Assembly (NCBI GenBank): GCA_024401535.1
Contig: JAKSKX010000008.1
Span: forward strand, 31,597 to 95,596
Direction of reading: 5' to 3'
Source: Paludibacteraceae bacterium
GTDB taxonomy: Bacteria > Bacteroidota > Bacteroidia > Bacteroidales > Paludibacteraceae
Length of the DNA: 64,000 nucleotides
Each line of letters begins with the position of its first letter. The first letter of the stretch is position 1. The position numbers were made by a program, and so were the translations under genes. This document shows, piece after piece, positions 53,263-62,418 of this stretch. The notes beneath the pieces were generated by a model. It saw only the letters and a program-made list of their open reading frames with translations. It was not told the origin of the DNA and made no database searches.

Positions 53263-53937
53263 CTACTGAATTGTATCTTTGTTTATCTCTACATTATGAA
53301 CCGCTCTCTTCCTTCTTACAACCTTGATGATCTCCTCCTTGTCAACCTTCCAGAGCTGTATGCGGAAGCCGTTCGGATTCTCTATCGTCCTGTCGGTAGT
53401 TGTCAGATAGCAGCTTGTCTGAATCTCCTTGAACTCTATCCTGTCGGAATATATCTGACTCTGCTTTCCAAAGAGTTTGGCTGAGAACTCAAACTCCTCC
53501 CTGTCACTGCCTAGAATCTGGATACTGTCACATTTGAATTCAGTACTTATTCCCTCCGCTATCATCTTATTGTACCATCCGCGCTCCTTTGTCTTTTCCA
53601 CATACTGAAGGATGCTCTCGTCCGACAAGCTCTCCGCACTTGCGATATTGCCATTTATATTATCCGCTGTAGGCGTCAAGTTGAAAAGGTAGAAGTGCAG
53701 CCTCTTCAAAGTAGCCTTCGCCTCATTGGGGCGATTGAGCTCCATGTCATTCGACAATGCAACAAGCAGAGTGTTGTTGACATCCGCAACGAAGATAGAC
53801 TGTCTCTCCTCCTCAGCCTCGTCCAGACCCGTCTTTATGATATAGATGGACAGGGCCGAACATAAAACACAAACGGCTACAACTATCACCTTAGCCAGAT
53901 TATAACCCTTCTTATAGTCGTTATAGTTTTCACTCAT
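53263..53937 (-). CDS. traK: Second TraK paralogue, VirB8-like (tra2)
   Basis: A 224-residue VirB8-like protein: membrane segment ('VIVVAVCVLCSALSIYIIK') and a TraK domain with 'NEAKATLKRLHFYLFNLTP' and a C-terminal 'VVRRKR' resembling the end of tra1 TraK. It follows another TraK directly. ATG 53937 is chosen because GGAGG lies 7 bases upstream and the ATG overlaps the preceding stop; an ATG four codons upstream is possible. Confidence 0.75.
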   Translation of the reverse strand: MSENYNDYKKGYNLAKVIVVAVCVLCSALSIYIIKTGLDEAEEERQSIFVADVNNTLLVALSNDMELNRPNEAKATLKRLHFYLFNLTPTADNINGNIASAESLSDESILQYVEKTKERGWYNKMIAEGISTEFKCDSIQILGSDREEFEFSAKLFGKQSQIYSDRIEFKEIQTSCYLTTTDRTIENPNGFRIQLWKVDKEEIIKVVRRKRAVHNVEINKDTIQ

Positions 53938-54556
53938 ATATACCTCCATTCAGATTTATGTCAGAGTTGTCAACGATTTCAAAATGCTCAATGAGAAATC
54001 CGTGAGGAATCTTGTTGGTTCTTGTGACATTTCTCAGTTCGCATGAGGAAATCAGCCTGCGGAATGTCTTGCCGCTCTGTCGGTTGATACAGGTCTTGCC
54101 GTATATCACCGCAGAATAGGGATAACTGCTAAAATCAACATTTATACTGTCGCATTTGTACTGTATTCTGATGTTGGCATCCACAATCTGCTTGTAATAG
54201 CCATTTTTGTTGAGCTGCTCGTATGTCTTCATAAGACTTACATCGCACATGCTCAAGGCCTTGTTCATCTTGTATCGTATCTCGTCATGGTCAGGATTTA
54301 TGGCAAAGAACAGATTGTGAAGCTCCATAAGCTCAGCCTTGGCCTCCGCCTCCCTGTTCTCCTTTACATTCTGCCCAAGTGCAATCATCACCGGAGTTTT
54401 GCCTGACAGGGAATAGATCTTCCGGTTCTGCCTTTCTACAAACGACTTGGTGTAGAAGAAAGCGAAACCCAGCACTGCAAGGTTGCATACAATGACAGTA
54501 ATGAACACTACGCTAAGTGTCCTTACCCCGAACTCTATATTTGCTAAACTTTTCAT
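53930..54556 (-). CDS. traK: TraK, VirB8-like (tra2)
   Basis: A 208-residue VirB8-like protein: membrane segment ('VVFITVIVCNLAVLGFAFFY'), 'AEAKAELMELHNLFFAINPD' and 'YPYSAVIYGKTCINR', the standard Bacteroides TraK pattern. It is followed by an overlapping second TraK-type gene. Starts 6 bases after traJ. Confidence 0.85.
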   Translation of the reverse strand: MKSLANIEFGVRTLSVVFITVIVCNLAVLGFAFFYTKSFVERQNRKIYSLSGKTPVMIALGQNVKENREAEAKAELMELHNLFFAINPDHDEIRYKMNKALSMCDVSLMKTYEQLNKNGYYKQIVDANIRIQYKCDSINVDFSSYPYSAVIYGKTCINRQSGKTFRRLISSCELRNVTRTNKIPHGFLIEHFEIVDNSDINLNGGIYE

Positions 54557-54562
54557 TGTCTC

Positions 54563-55765
54563 CTAACCTTTATATGAGTCTCCTGCCTCCTTCTTTCCTC
54601 CGGACTTGCCTCCCCTCAGATAGTCCATTCCGTAAGAAACTGCCTTACCAGCCATATTCAAGCCTCCTGTAGCGGCTGTCACTCCCGCCATCTTGGCTCC
54701 ACTTGACACCGTTTGGCCCAACTGTGTACCACCTAACTTGTTCATGCTCTTGGAAGTCGCGAAAGTCAGAGCCGCAGCGGCAGAAGTGCCCAACATATTG
54801 CTTCCAACCTCCATAATCTGTCCGGCTACGCTTGGTACGGCAAGATACAGGAAGATTGCTATAATGCTTATTCCCGTAAGGGCATAGTTGGTATAGACAA
54901 GTTCAGAACCTGTTCCTCCAAGAATGGAGTTCGGATCCGTACTGCCGATAATTCCGTCCTGTGCCGCACTCATGCAGGCGCACATGATTCCATTTATAAT
55001 GTTTATGATTGCCGGATACAGACTGTATGTGAAATATTTCTTGCACCAACCCATAATCATTCCCTCCGACTTAGGCAGCAGGCTAAGGGCAAACATCATC
55101 GGTCCGAAGAATATGAGGATGCACTTGTTTACAAAGGCTATCATTATCATACATACTCCCACCAGACTAGAAATCAGCATGGACAGCCAACATATAAACC
55201 TTCGCCCCATAGTCATTATGGAATCCATAAGATGGTCCATGCTGAAAGTCTCGCTTATAGTCTGAGAAAGGGATTCCACCATCTCCGAAAGTCCCCATCC
55301 GCTCTCCTTCTTCACCTTGCCATTGCCGTTGTTTGATCCAAGCTCCTCGCCATCCTCCATCGGCTTGAAGTCCTCCGAGACCAAAGACTGGGCGTCATAA
55401 GTCTTCATAAGCGTGAGAAACTCGTTCTGTTTGCCGTTGCTCTTGCTGATCTGTGTCTCCTGGAAACTCCTGCTGCATGCTGAAAAACCGCTTGCGATAA
55501 TGTCTATGAAACCTGACACCAACGAGAAATTAAGTATCAGAATGCCTATAACAAAAGGTTTCAGACATTTGTATATATCTATCTGACCTCCGTTAGCCCA
55601 GCTCTTCCAAACTATATTTGCTATGTAGAACAAAGCGAAGAACCCGCAAAGGGCTGTTGCAAACTGAACAGCAACAAGAAGTTCGCCCTGTATTGTCGAT
55701 TGGGATTTCTGGACAAAATCCGCCATTTCCCCAACAAAGTCCATCTGAGTGCTAAAATCTGCCAT
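54563..55765 (-). CDS. traJ: TraJ, VirB6-like (tra2)
   Basis: A 400-residue polytopic protein with conserved 'FFALFYIANIVWKSWANGG', 'KPFVIGILILNFSLVSGFID' and 'LIFFGPMMFALSLLP', matching tra1 TraJ. It carries an extra soluble segment (about 110-165, rich in Glu/Gly/Lys) and a Gly/Lys-rich tail. Confidence 0.87.
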   Translation of the reverse strand: MADFSTQMDFVGEMADFVQKSQSTIQGELLVAVQFATALCGFFALFYIANIVWKSWANGGQIDIYKCLKPFVIGILILNFSLVSGFIDIIASGFSACSRSFQETQISKSNGKQNEFLTLMKTYDAQSLVSEDFKPMEDGEELGSNNGNGKVKKESGWGLSEMVESLSQTISETFSMDHLMDSIMTMGRRFICWLSMLISSLVGVCMIMIAFVNKCILIFFGPMMFALSLLPKSEGMIMGWCKKYFTYSLYPAIINIINGIMCACMSAAQDGIIGSTDPNSILGGTGSELVYTNYALTGISIIAIFLYLAVPSVAGQIMEVGSNMLGTSAAAALTFATSKSMNKLGGTQLGQTVSSGAKMAGVTAATGGLNMAGKAVSYGMDYLRGGKSGGKKEAGDSYKG

Positions 55766-55775
55766 AATACTTCCT

Positions 55776-56417
55776 CTAATACTTTATTGCAAATACACCA
55801 TGCACCGACTGCACGCTCTCTATAAGATTTCTCTTGGCCGATATAAGTCTGTTGGCTCTGTTTATTGTTCTCATAAGCTCATTATCCACGTTCCTTATGG
55901 CTTCAACTATCTTGTCCAGAGCCTCCATGTTCTTATACGCATCCTCCTTCTCGGTAATGTTGGCCTCCTTCTTAGCCTGGCTGAATATTGTTTCCTTGTT
56001 CTTTATAAGGATACTGACTACAGCGCTGGCATCAGCAAGAAGAATAACCTTCTCGCTATTGCTGAGATACTCGTTCCTTACCAGCTGGTTCTTAAACCAG
56101 TTGAAGCGGTTTAGCACCGATGTTGTCATCTCAAAGATACATGTAACCTTCTTGGTTGCCTCCAACCCCTTGTTAAGCCTCTTTTCATACAGGGCCATAT
56201 CCTTCTGATATTCGCTATATCTCATATCCAGCTCCTCAAGGGAAATCCTTGTCTGCTTCACTATCTCCTTGAGGCGTTCCCCATGCTCCGCTGTTCTGTT
56301 CGCATCCTGAACTATAGTAAGGGCATCGCTCTCCGGATTTGTGACAACCATCTGCGCCTTTGAAACGGCAAACGGCAATATAAGAGTTCCCACTAGAAAT
56401 AAAAGTCTGTTTCTCAT
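55776..56417 (-). CDS. traI: TraI, DUF4141 family (tra2)
   Basis: A 213-residue protein with a signal peptide (ending 'AVSKA') and helical mature part starting 'QMVVTNPESDALTIVQDANR'. VirB5-like component; lies between TraG and TraJ as in tra1. Confidence 0.8.
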   Translation of the reverse strand: MRNRLLFLVGTLILPFAVSKAQMVVTNPESDALTIVQDANRTAEHGERLKEIVKQTRISLEELDMRYSEYQKDMALYEKRLNKGLEATKKVTCIFEMTTSVLNRFNWFKNQLVRNEYLSNSEKVILLADASAVVSILIKNKETIFSQAKKEANITEKEDAYKNMEALDKIVEAIRNVDNELMRTINRANRLISAKRNLIESVQSVHGVFAIKY

Positions 56418-56419
56418 CC

Positions 56420-58936
56420 CTAACTGTTTTTTCTTTTAAGTTTCATGTATTCCACAATACCCCTGCTCATGCTTCCGTACTTTTTCTGAAGTGCATATAT
56501 CTCTGCCTTCTCCTCCTTCTTGGAGGTGAAGCTCAATGCCTCTCCCCATGATGTCTCCACCCTGTACACCGAGCTGAACTTGCCGTTGAAACTTATGAAC
56601 ACCTCCTTGTAGGGAGGAACAACCATCTTGTTTACCGACAGAGCCAGCGCCGCATCCTTGTCACTCAAAGCCAGAGCGCTCTTGACCTTGTCGAATCTGT
56701 TTGTGAACTTGCTCAAGTCCAGCAGAATCTTGACATCGGCAGAGTTTATGATCGCATCCTTGACTATCGGATTGTCCATAAGGTCATCGGGCTCCTGCGT
56801 TACAACCGCCACCTCTCCGTTATGCTTTCTCACTGTCTTGTACAGATACTTGATGAAATCTGCCATGCCTGCCCGGCTTATGGCCTTCCATGCCTCCTCA
56901 ATAAGCATCAGCTTCCTCTCATTGGCAGGTGCAAGACGCATCTTTGATATGAAAGTGTCCATAATGATAAGGGTAACTATAGGGAAAAGCGTTTCATTGT
57001 CCTTGATATTGTCAAGCTCAAAGACTACAAATCTTTTCTTGAGAAGGTCAAGATTCTCCTCCGAATTCAGAAGATACTCGTAAGTACCCCCTTTGTAGTA
57101 TGGCACAAGAACCTGCAGCATGTTGTCAATATCAAAATTCTCGATACGAACCTTCATCTTCTCCACAACCCTGCTGTACTCGTCACGGAAGAACTCATAG
57201 AATGTGTTGAAGCATGGCCTTATGCTCCTGTCATTCCTTATCTTTTCTATGTACAGCTGCATGGCTGTTCTGAGCTGGGTTGTCTCGTTGTTGTTGAATG
57301 TCTCATGGCTCTTCTTCCAAAGTGTCTGGATAAGAGTGCAAAGCGACTGTATCTTCTCCTCAGTATAGATGTAGTCCTCTCCCACATAAAAGGGATTGAA
57401 CCTTACAGGCTCGTCATCACGATATGTATAATACACTCCGTCCTCACCCTTTGTCGCATCTCTTATAAGGCTGCACAATGTCTGATATGAGTCTCCAACA
57501 TCAACTATCACTATATGGTCTCCGCACATATACTTCTGGGAAACCATGGCATTGGTAAAGAACGACTTTCCGGAACCGGAAGAACCCAGAATAAACTTGT
57601 TCTTGTTGTCTATCAGATTTATCTCCATCGGATAGTTGCTCACATCCACGCATACAGGTATTCCAAACTGCCTGTCCGTAAGCATAAGTCCGTTCCTGTC
57701 TTCATCGCACAAGTCCCTGTAGTTGCTCTCCATGTTTATGAAACAGCATGCCTGTGGCAATGTCATCAAAGCCTTGAACTCCGACGGATAGTATGCCGAG
57801 CCTCCCGGAATGCCCGCCCAGAACAGCTGCGGTGTGCAACCTTCCACCTTCTTTGTGAAGGCTCCAAGATTCGCAAAAGCCGAAGTTATGGCACCATCCC
57901 TGTCCTGCATCAGCTTTGCATCGCGATAGTGGGCCCAAGTGACAAGGTTATATGAAAAGAAGACCGGCTGTGTCCCGTTGGCATGAATGTCGTTCAGAAA
58001 CTCCTCGTCAAATCCGGCATTCACAGAATTCTCCCTGCTGATTGCCGAGAACGAGGTCTTGCTCTTTATCTCCTTCTCCAAATCGGAACATATCCTCTTG
58101 GTGTCGTCAATGAAAAAATACTGGTTATATATGTGATTGAAAGGAAGCCCCATTGCAATGTCTGTGACAAAACCATTTGCCACCTCCGTAACATCGGTGC
58201 TGAGCCTGTCGTTGCGGACAGCCGGATACACCTCGTCACAATACTGCCTAAGCTCCGTATTGGCATATACAGATATAAGATTATCCCCAATCATGGCCTT
58301 GTCGGTACCTGCCGGCATGTGATAATCCTGCAGCACCTCATTCTCACCACTAAAATTCAGGTTCATGTACTGGTCTATGAAACCCCAGTGCCTCTTGTCT
58401 CCGAACAAATCATATTCATTAAGCTCCCTGACCGAGAAGTCCGAAGATTCAAGAATATGGATAAACTGAACTACAGACTCGTCGAACCTTCTTATCAGAT
58501 CCTTATTGTAGGTAGCGGAATCGACAAACTGCCTGCGTGTAATGAGACTGCTCATAATGTTGTTGCGAAAGCTCTTGTCCGCACATTTCACTATGGACAG
58601 AATGCATCTGTGTCTGATGTATTTCTTTCCGTTGAAATGGGAGGCATGCCAGCGTCTCAATATGAAATCACCGGACGAGGCCTCTTCATTATAAACCCCT
58701 TCCAGAAACAAGTCCATCTTATGCACAAGGGTATTTGCAGGAAGACATCCTATAGCCCTTGCCCATACACTATGCATGTCCGACAGTTCTCTTCCGCTCT
58801 TCGTAAACAAGGGCGGAAGCTCAACCTCAAACATTCTTGTCACATCACCATTTTTTGATACAAGATACTTCCCTTCAGCGTACTCTAATACAGGAAATGC
58901 GTTTTCTATCTGAGTGGTGTTAAGATTAAATTTCAT
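56420..58936 (-). CDS. traG: TraG, VirB4-type ATPase (tra2)
   Basis: An 838-residue ATPase with Walker A 'LGSSGSGKSFFTN' (about residues 453-465) and Walker B 'KLMLIEEAWKAI' (about 676-687), then 'VAVVTQEPDDLM'. The N-terminal 'EYAEGKYLVSKNGDVTRMFEVELP' mirrors tra1 TraG. There is no DnaQ-like gene before it. It is followed 2 bases later by traI. Confidence 0.9.
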   Translation of the reverse strand: MKFNLNTTQIENAFPVLEYAEGKYLVSKNGDVTRMFEVELPPLFTKSGRELSDMHSVWARAIGCLPANTLVHKMDLFLEGVYNEEASSGDFILRRWHASHFNGKKYIRHRCILSIVKCADKSFRNNIMSSLITRRQFVDSATYNKDLIRRFDESVVQFIHILESSDFSVRELNEYDLFGDKRHWGFIDQYMNLNFSGENEVLQDYHMPAGTDKAMIGDNLISVYANTELRQYCDEVYPAVRNDRLSTDVTEVANGFVTDIAMGLPFNHIYNQYFFIDDTKRICSDLEKEIKSKTSFSAISRENSVNAGFDEEFLNDIHANGTQPVFFSYNLVTWAHYRDAKLMQDRDGAITSAFANLGAFTKKVEGCTPQLFWAGIPGGSAYYPSEFKALMTLPQACCFINMESNYRDLCDEDRNGLMLTDRQFGIPVCVDVSNYPMEINLIDNKNKFILGSSGSGKSFFTNAMVSQKYMCGDHIVIVDVGDSYQTLCSLIRDATKGEDGVYYTYRDDEPVRFNPFYVGEDYIYTEEKIQSLCTLIQTLWKKSHETFNNNETTQLRTAMQLYIEKIRNDRSIRPCFNTFYEFFRDEYSRVVEKMKVRIENFDIDNMLQVLVPYYKGGTYEYLLNSEENLDLLKKRFVVFELDNIKDNETLFPIVTLIIMDTFISKMRLAPANERKLMLIEEAWKAISRAGMADFIKYLYKTVRKHNGEVAVVTQEPDDLMDNPIVKDAIINSADVKILLDLSKFTNRFDKVKSALALSDKDAALALSVNKMVVPPYKEVFISFNGKFSSVYRVETSWGEALSFTSKKEEKAEIYALQKKYGSMSRGIVEYMKLKRKNS

Positions 58937-58965
58937 ATAAAAATATGAATGTGAAATAACGTTTC

Positions 58966-59265
58966 TTATTTTCTTACGATATCCCTAGCTCTTTTCGTTG
59001 AGATTCGGTTTGGCAGCATTCTCTTTCCCATTAATATCGAAACTCCATGCCGACCAAATCTGGTATTGGCCCAATGACAACCAAAATATGTTACTAATCC
59101 TATAACACCCGCTACTGCTACCGCTAGAACTTTGCTTTCAAACTGAAAGACAAAATAAGCTAAGAACGCCAGGACCATACCAACTATAAAATATGCTATG
59201 TACTGGCTTTTTAATCCAAAGAAGTCGAGAGGCGCCCCGACTCCTTTGTTTAACCTGTATCCCAT
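58966..59265 (-). CDS. traF: TraF, DUF4133 family (tra2)
   Basis: A 99-residue protein beginning MGYRLNKGVGAPLDFFGLK with two membrane segments ('YIAYFIVGMVLAFLAYFVF', 'VLAVAVAGVIGLVTYFGCHW'), VirB3-like. Seven bases after traE. Confidence 0.82.
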   Translation of the reverse strand: MGYRLNKGVGAPLDFFGLKSQYIAYFIVGMVLAFLAYFVFQFESKVLAVAVAGVIGLVTYFGCHWANTRFGRHGVSILMGKRMLPNRISTKRARDIVRK

Positions 59266-59272
59266 TCTATTC

Positions 59273-59599
59273 CTAGATGAATACCTTCTCGATGATTACA
59301 ATGGCTACAACTACGAAAACCAGACCGCCAATCCATCCTGCGGCTGTCTTTGTTACGTCAGGATCTCCCGAAGTCCACTTCGAATAAACCTGGAAAGCGC
59401 CTATACAAGCCATTATCGCACAAACTGCATACAAAAGCTTGACTGCCGAATCAAACAAACCTGTTACTGTACTTGTTGCCGAATCAAGACCGTCCTTGAT
59501 CTTACCAGCCTTTGAGGCCTGGGCAAAACACATCACTGCATTGGCACAAGCAAGAACTCCTGTGCATGCAAATTTTTTAAAAGCGTTTATCATTTTCAA
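59273..59599 (-). CDS. traE: TraE, DUF4134 family (tra2)
   Basis: A 108-residue pilin-like protein: signal peptide, then two membrane segments ('LLYAVCAIMACIGAFQVYSK', 'WIGGLVFVVVAIVIIEKVF'). It shares 'TAAGWIGGLV' with 'KTGQWVGGLV' of tra1 TraE. Confidence 0.82.
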   Translation of the reverse strand: MKMINAFKKFACTGVLACANAVMCFAQASKAGKIKDGLDSATSTVTGLFDSAVKLLYAVCAIMACIGAFQVYSKWTSGDPDVTKTAAGWIGGLVFVVVAIVIIEKVFI

Positions 59600-59630
59600 T
59601 ATAATTAATTATTAATTACTTTCTGTTACT

Positions 59631-60419
59631 TTATTCATCCGGCTCTTCCTGGTTAGGAGTTTCATCCTCCTCTTCAAGATCGCCTAAGCTTTTAACAAAA
59701 CTCTTTCTTTGGATACCTAGCGTTTGGGACTCATCTCTATAACGAGTCATTTCAGCATCCATATCGTTCTCTTCCTCAGAAGTGGTTGCAAAGATACGAC
59801 CATTTGCTTTTACTACAGGCTCCTCACCTTCAAATTTTACTACTTTCTGATGCAGATTTGGGTTAGAACCCGAATTCCCAGAACCCAAAACATCAGGATT
59901 CAATACTGAGCTGCCCTCCCAGAACGCCTTGACGGAACCATCTTCTGTTCCCAAACACAAATCTACAGGCTGTATGGCCTGGGAATGGTTTTCTTCAAGC
60001 TCATCTATTTCCTCAGACTCCTGCAGTGTCTCATTATGCTCCGGCAGAACTTCCTCTTCTCCGCCTTCCTCCGGTGCCATATCCTCCACCTGCACTCCGT
60101 AATCTTGTGACTCCCCCTCTTTCTCTGTAATAACTTCTTCTGCGTTTAACTGTACAGGGGATTCCTCCTCAAGATAATCTGTTGTACTGTCATCTATGGT
60201 TCTTATCTCAATATTCTCATAGGAATTGGACTCAAGCTTCTCCAACTTTGCAATTCTTTCTTCTGTTGTAAGATCACCTTCGTCAAGCTTTATCTCTTCC
60301 TTTTCGCGTTTAGATGCGGAACCCTTCAATTTAAATAGAAACCATACGATTACTTCATAGATACACAGGAGCCCAATCGCCAATAGCAGGAAGTCCACCC
60401 ATGAATTCAAAATAACCAT
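59631..60419 (-). CDS. traD: TraD-like membrane protein (tra2)
   Basis: A 262-residue protein with an N-terminal membrane segment ('FLLLAIGLLCIYEVIVWFLF') and a long acidic cytoplasmic part rich in Glu. Counterpart by position of the 117-residue tra1 protein, but with a tail more than twice as long. Confidence 0.6.
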   Translation of the reverse strand: MVILNSWVDFLLLAIGLLCIYEVIVWFLFKLKGSASKREKEEIKLDEGDLTTEERIAKLEKLESNSYENIEIRTIDDSTTDYLEEESPVQLNAEEVITEKEGESQDYGVQVEDMAPEEGGEEEVLPEHNETLQESEEIDELEENHSQAIQPVDLCLGTEDGSVKAFWEGSSVLNPDVLGSGNSGSNPNLHQKVVKFEGEEPVVKANGRIFATTSEEENDMDAEMTRYRDESQTLGIQRKSFVKSLGDLEEEDETPNQEEPDE

Positions 60420-60422
60420 ACG

Positions 60423-60959
60423 TTACTGATATTTTAGTTTTGACACACCCTCATGATACTTTTCGATTTTTGATGCGTAGTCAAGAATCTCCTTTTTATG
60501 GTTTTCTATAAAATCCTTAATCAAGGCGGTCACTACTCCACTCTTTGAAGACTTGAAACCTTTGGGAAGTGAATTCAACACTTCTGAAAATTCGTCATCT
60601 AGAGCCTCTGGCAAAGAAAACAAGCATTTTCTGCGCTTATCCTTGGAATTCTCAGCCGCATATAGAACTTCTAGAAGGTTGAAGTCTCCGCTTTTCTTCT
60701 CCGAGCGCTCTTTTTTCGGAGCCTCCGCCTTTTCCGAAGGAACCTCTACTTTTTCGGCTTCTGTAACTTTGACCTCTTGGGCAACTGGAGTTTCTTCAGA
60801 TGCCGTTTCCTTAATGTCGGACGGCTTTTCTATTTCCTGCACCGAATTGGCTACTGTTCCCTTTGACGAATCCAAATCAGACAAGAAGTCGTCATTGAAA
60901 TCATCATCATCCTTATGAAACTTCGTATTGTTCTTGTTTATTTTCTTTCCTAGTATCAT
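60423..60959 (-). CDS. ParB-like/TraB-type partner of ParA2
   Basis: A 178-residue protein: acidic, Glu/Pro-rich first half (to about residue 90) and a C-terminal ribbon-helix-helix-like module ('KRRKCLFSLPEALDDEF', 'SSKSGVVTALIKDFIENHK'). Sits 1 base after parA2, as its counterpart did in tra1. Likely DNA-binding partner of ParA2. Confidence 0.7.
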   Translation of the reverse strand: MILGKKINKNNTKFHKDDDDFNDDFLSDLDSSKGTVANSVQEIEKPSDIKETASEETPVAQEVKVTEAEKVEVPSEKAEAPKKERSEKKSGDFNLLEVLYAAENSKDKRRKCLFSLPEALDDEFSEVLNSLPKGFKSSKSGVVTALIKDFIENHKKEILDYASKIEKYHEGVSKLKYQ

Positions 60960-60960
60960 A

Positions 60961-61740
60961 TTACAAATTTAAGATTTTGTCACACATTTCCTGCATGCAG
61001 TTCTCGCAATTACCATACGAAGCGAACTGCCCTATAGGTGTAGTCATTGTATTTCTCATCTTTTGGTTAGACATCGCCTTGGTATCTCCCAAAGCGTTGT
61101 CAAGCGACTCCACATTCGGAAGATTCTCCTTCATCAGATCGCTCACTGCAGAATACACAGACTGACGGGTTGACTTGTCATATCTGTTCCAGAACCAATA
61201 GATATGCTTTATTCGGCTCTTCTCCTCATTACCAAGATACTTGTCGTGCATATAGCGTATGAAAGGATAGTTCGAGTTAAACACAAAAGAATCACTCGAG
61301 AACGGCAAAAAGATGACATCAAAGTTACGGGCAACCTTGAAGTAGTCCTTGTTATCCAAACTACCTGGCATATCTACAAGAATCACATCGTACTCATCGA
61401 CATACTTCTCAAACGCTGACAATATCTCATCAACCTTCAAAGGAAGCGCAATTATGGGATATGGCTCTATACCGTTCTTCTTGTTCTCAACATACGCTTC
61501 GTATATATCAATCAGGGCTCGGTCTCCTATGGAGTTGCTTGTCTCCTTGGCTTCCTTTCCCATCTTTATTATATCAATGTCATCCTGCCTGCATGTAATA
61601 AGGGACTTCTGGTAAGTGTCGGCATCAAGAACCAACACCTTCTTCTTTCGGTTATATGCAAGATAGCTTGCCAATATAACTGTTATGGAGGATTTGCCAC
61701 AACCTCCCTTTTGTCCCGAGACAGATACAATAACTCCCAT
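60961..61740 (-). CDS. ParA-like ATPase (TraA type) heading tra2
   Basis: A 259-residue ParA-family ATPase with deviant Walker A 'GQKGGCGKSSITV' (about residues 9-21), 'VLVLDADTYQKS' and 'VILVDMPGSLDN'. First gene of the 15-gene minus-strand operon, under a strong promoter embedded in an AT-rich repeat array. Distinct in sequence from ParA1, so the two systems need not cross-react. Confidence 0.87.
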   Translation of the reverse strand: MGVIVSVSGQKGGCGKSSITVILASYLAYNRKKKVLVLDADTYQKSLITCRQDDIDIIKMGKEAKETSNSIGDRALIDIYEAYVENKKNGIEPYPIIALPLKVDEILSAFEKYVDEYDVILVDMPGSLDNKDYFKVARNFDVIFLPFSSDSFVFNSNYPFIRYMHDKYLGNEEKSRIKHIYWFWNRYDKSTRQSVYSAVSDLMKENLPNVESLDNALGDTKAMSNQKMRNTMTTPIGQFASYGNCENCMQEMCDKILNL

Positions 61741-61774
61741 ACACTATCTTAATTAGTATTGCTTTATTCTTTTG

Positions 61775-61805
61775 CAAAGTTACAAACAAAATATATAAAT
61801 TCAAA
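61775..61805 (-). promoter_or_regulatory. tra2 operon promoter
   Basis: On the minus strand TTTG (61802-61805), 19 bases, TAACTTTG (61775-61782), a full consensus match. It overlaps the first AATATATAAAT repeats, so ParA2 or its partner could repress it. Confidence 0.8.
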
Positions 61806-61922
61806 ACAAAATATATAAATTGTTTTAGCAATATATATTTATTTTTTTGATTTATATATTTCAAAGTCAAATTATATATATAGTTTTGGGAATATATAAA
61901 TCATTTACGAAATATATATAGT
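61785..61922. repeat. AATATATAAAT array, candidate second partition site
   Basis: Two exact copies of AACAAAATATATAAAT 20 bases apart (61785-61800, 61805-61820), followed by five or so looser copies in both orientations to about 61922. Same placement relative to parA2 as the GATATA array to parA1, but a different motif. Confidence 0.65.
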
Positions 61923-62418
61923 CTTCAAGTTAGAAAGTTCGTAAAGCCAAATGTTATAGTAACTTTACTATAGACCACTTGCACATCTCATAAGAATTTT
62001 ATCATGATCTTCTTCTTGAAATCCTGTCGCCTTGTTGTATAACGCTGATTATCAGTGTGTATATAGTTACATAAACATGCAAAGAAACAAACAAGAAACA
62101 AAAATTAAAAAAACTCCGAAATGAAAAAATCCGCTTAACAAATCTTAACACGGAAATAAAGCGCAAATTACATTTTTGAGGATTTAGGGAGATTCAAGTT
62201 CAAGACCATTGGAGAATGCAATTTTGAAGATTTGTTGACCCAAGTGTAGTTTGTGAATTTGTCATTTTTACGTAGCAATTTTGACAAAAGTGGGTGATTT
62301 ATGACAAATCTTGTTAAAGTTTATAATAAAACTATCTTAAACGACAGATAATTGAATAAAAATTAGTAACTTTGCCGACAAAGTCGGCTAAAGACAACAA
62401 AAGCCACACAATAATCAT
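61923..62418. other. Non-coding stretch upstream of the AAA/nuclease gene
   Basis: No supported gene. Near its end are a -7 box TAACTTTG (62367-62374) with no clear -33 and a GCCGAC-AAA-GTCGGC hairpin just after it. The rest shows nothing I can interpret. Confidence 0.45.

Noticed and set aside
58000-58858. Long antisense frames inside tra2 traG and other tra2 genes
   Set aside because: These are shadows caused by the more GC-rich composition of tra2; the minus-strand frames have clear Tra motifs.
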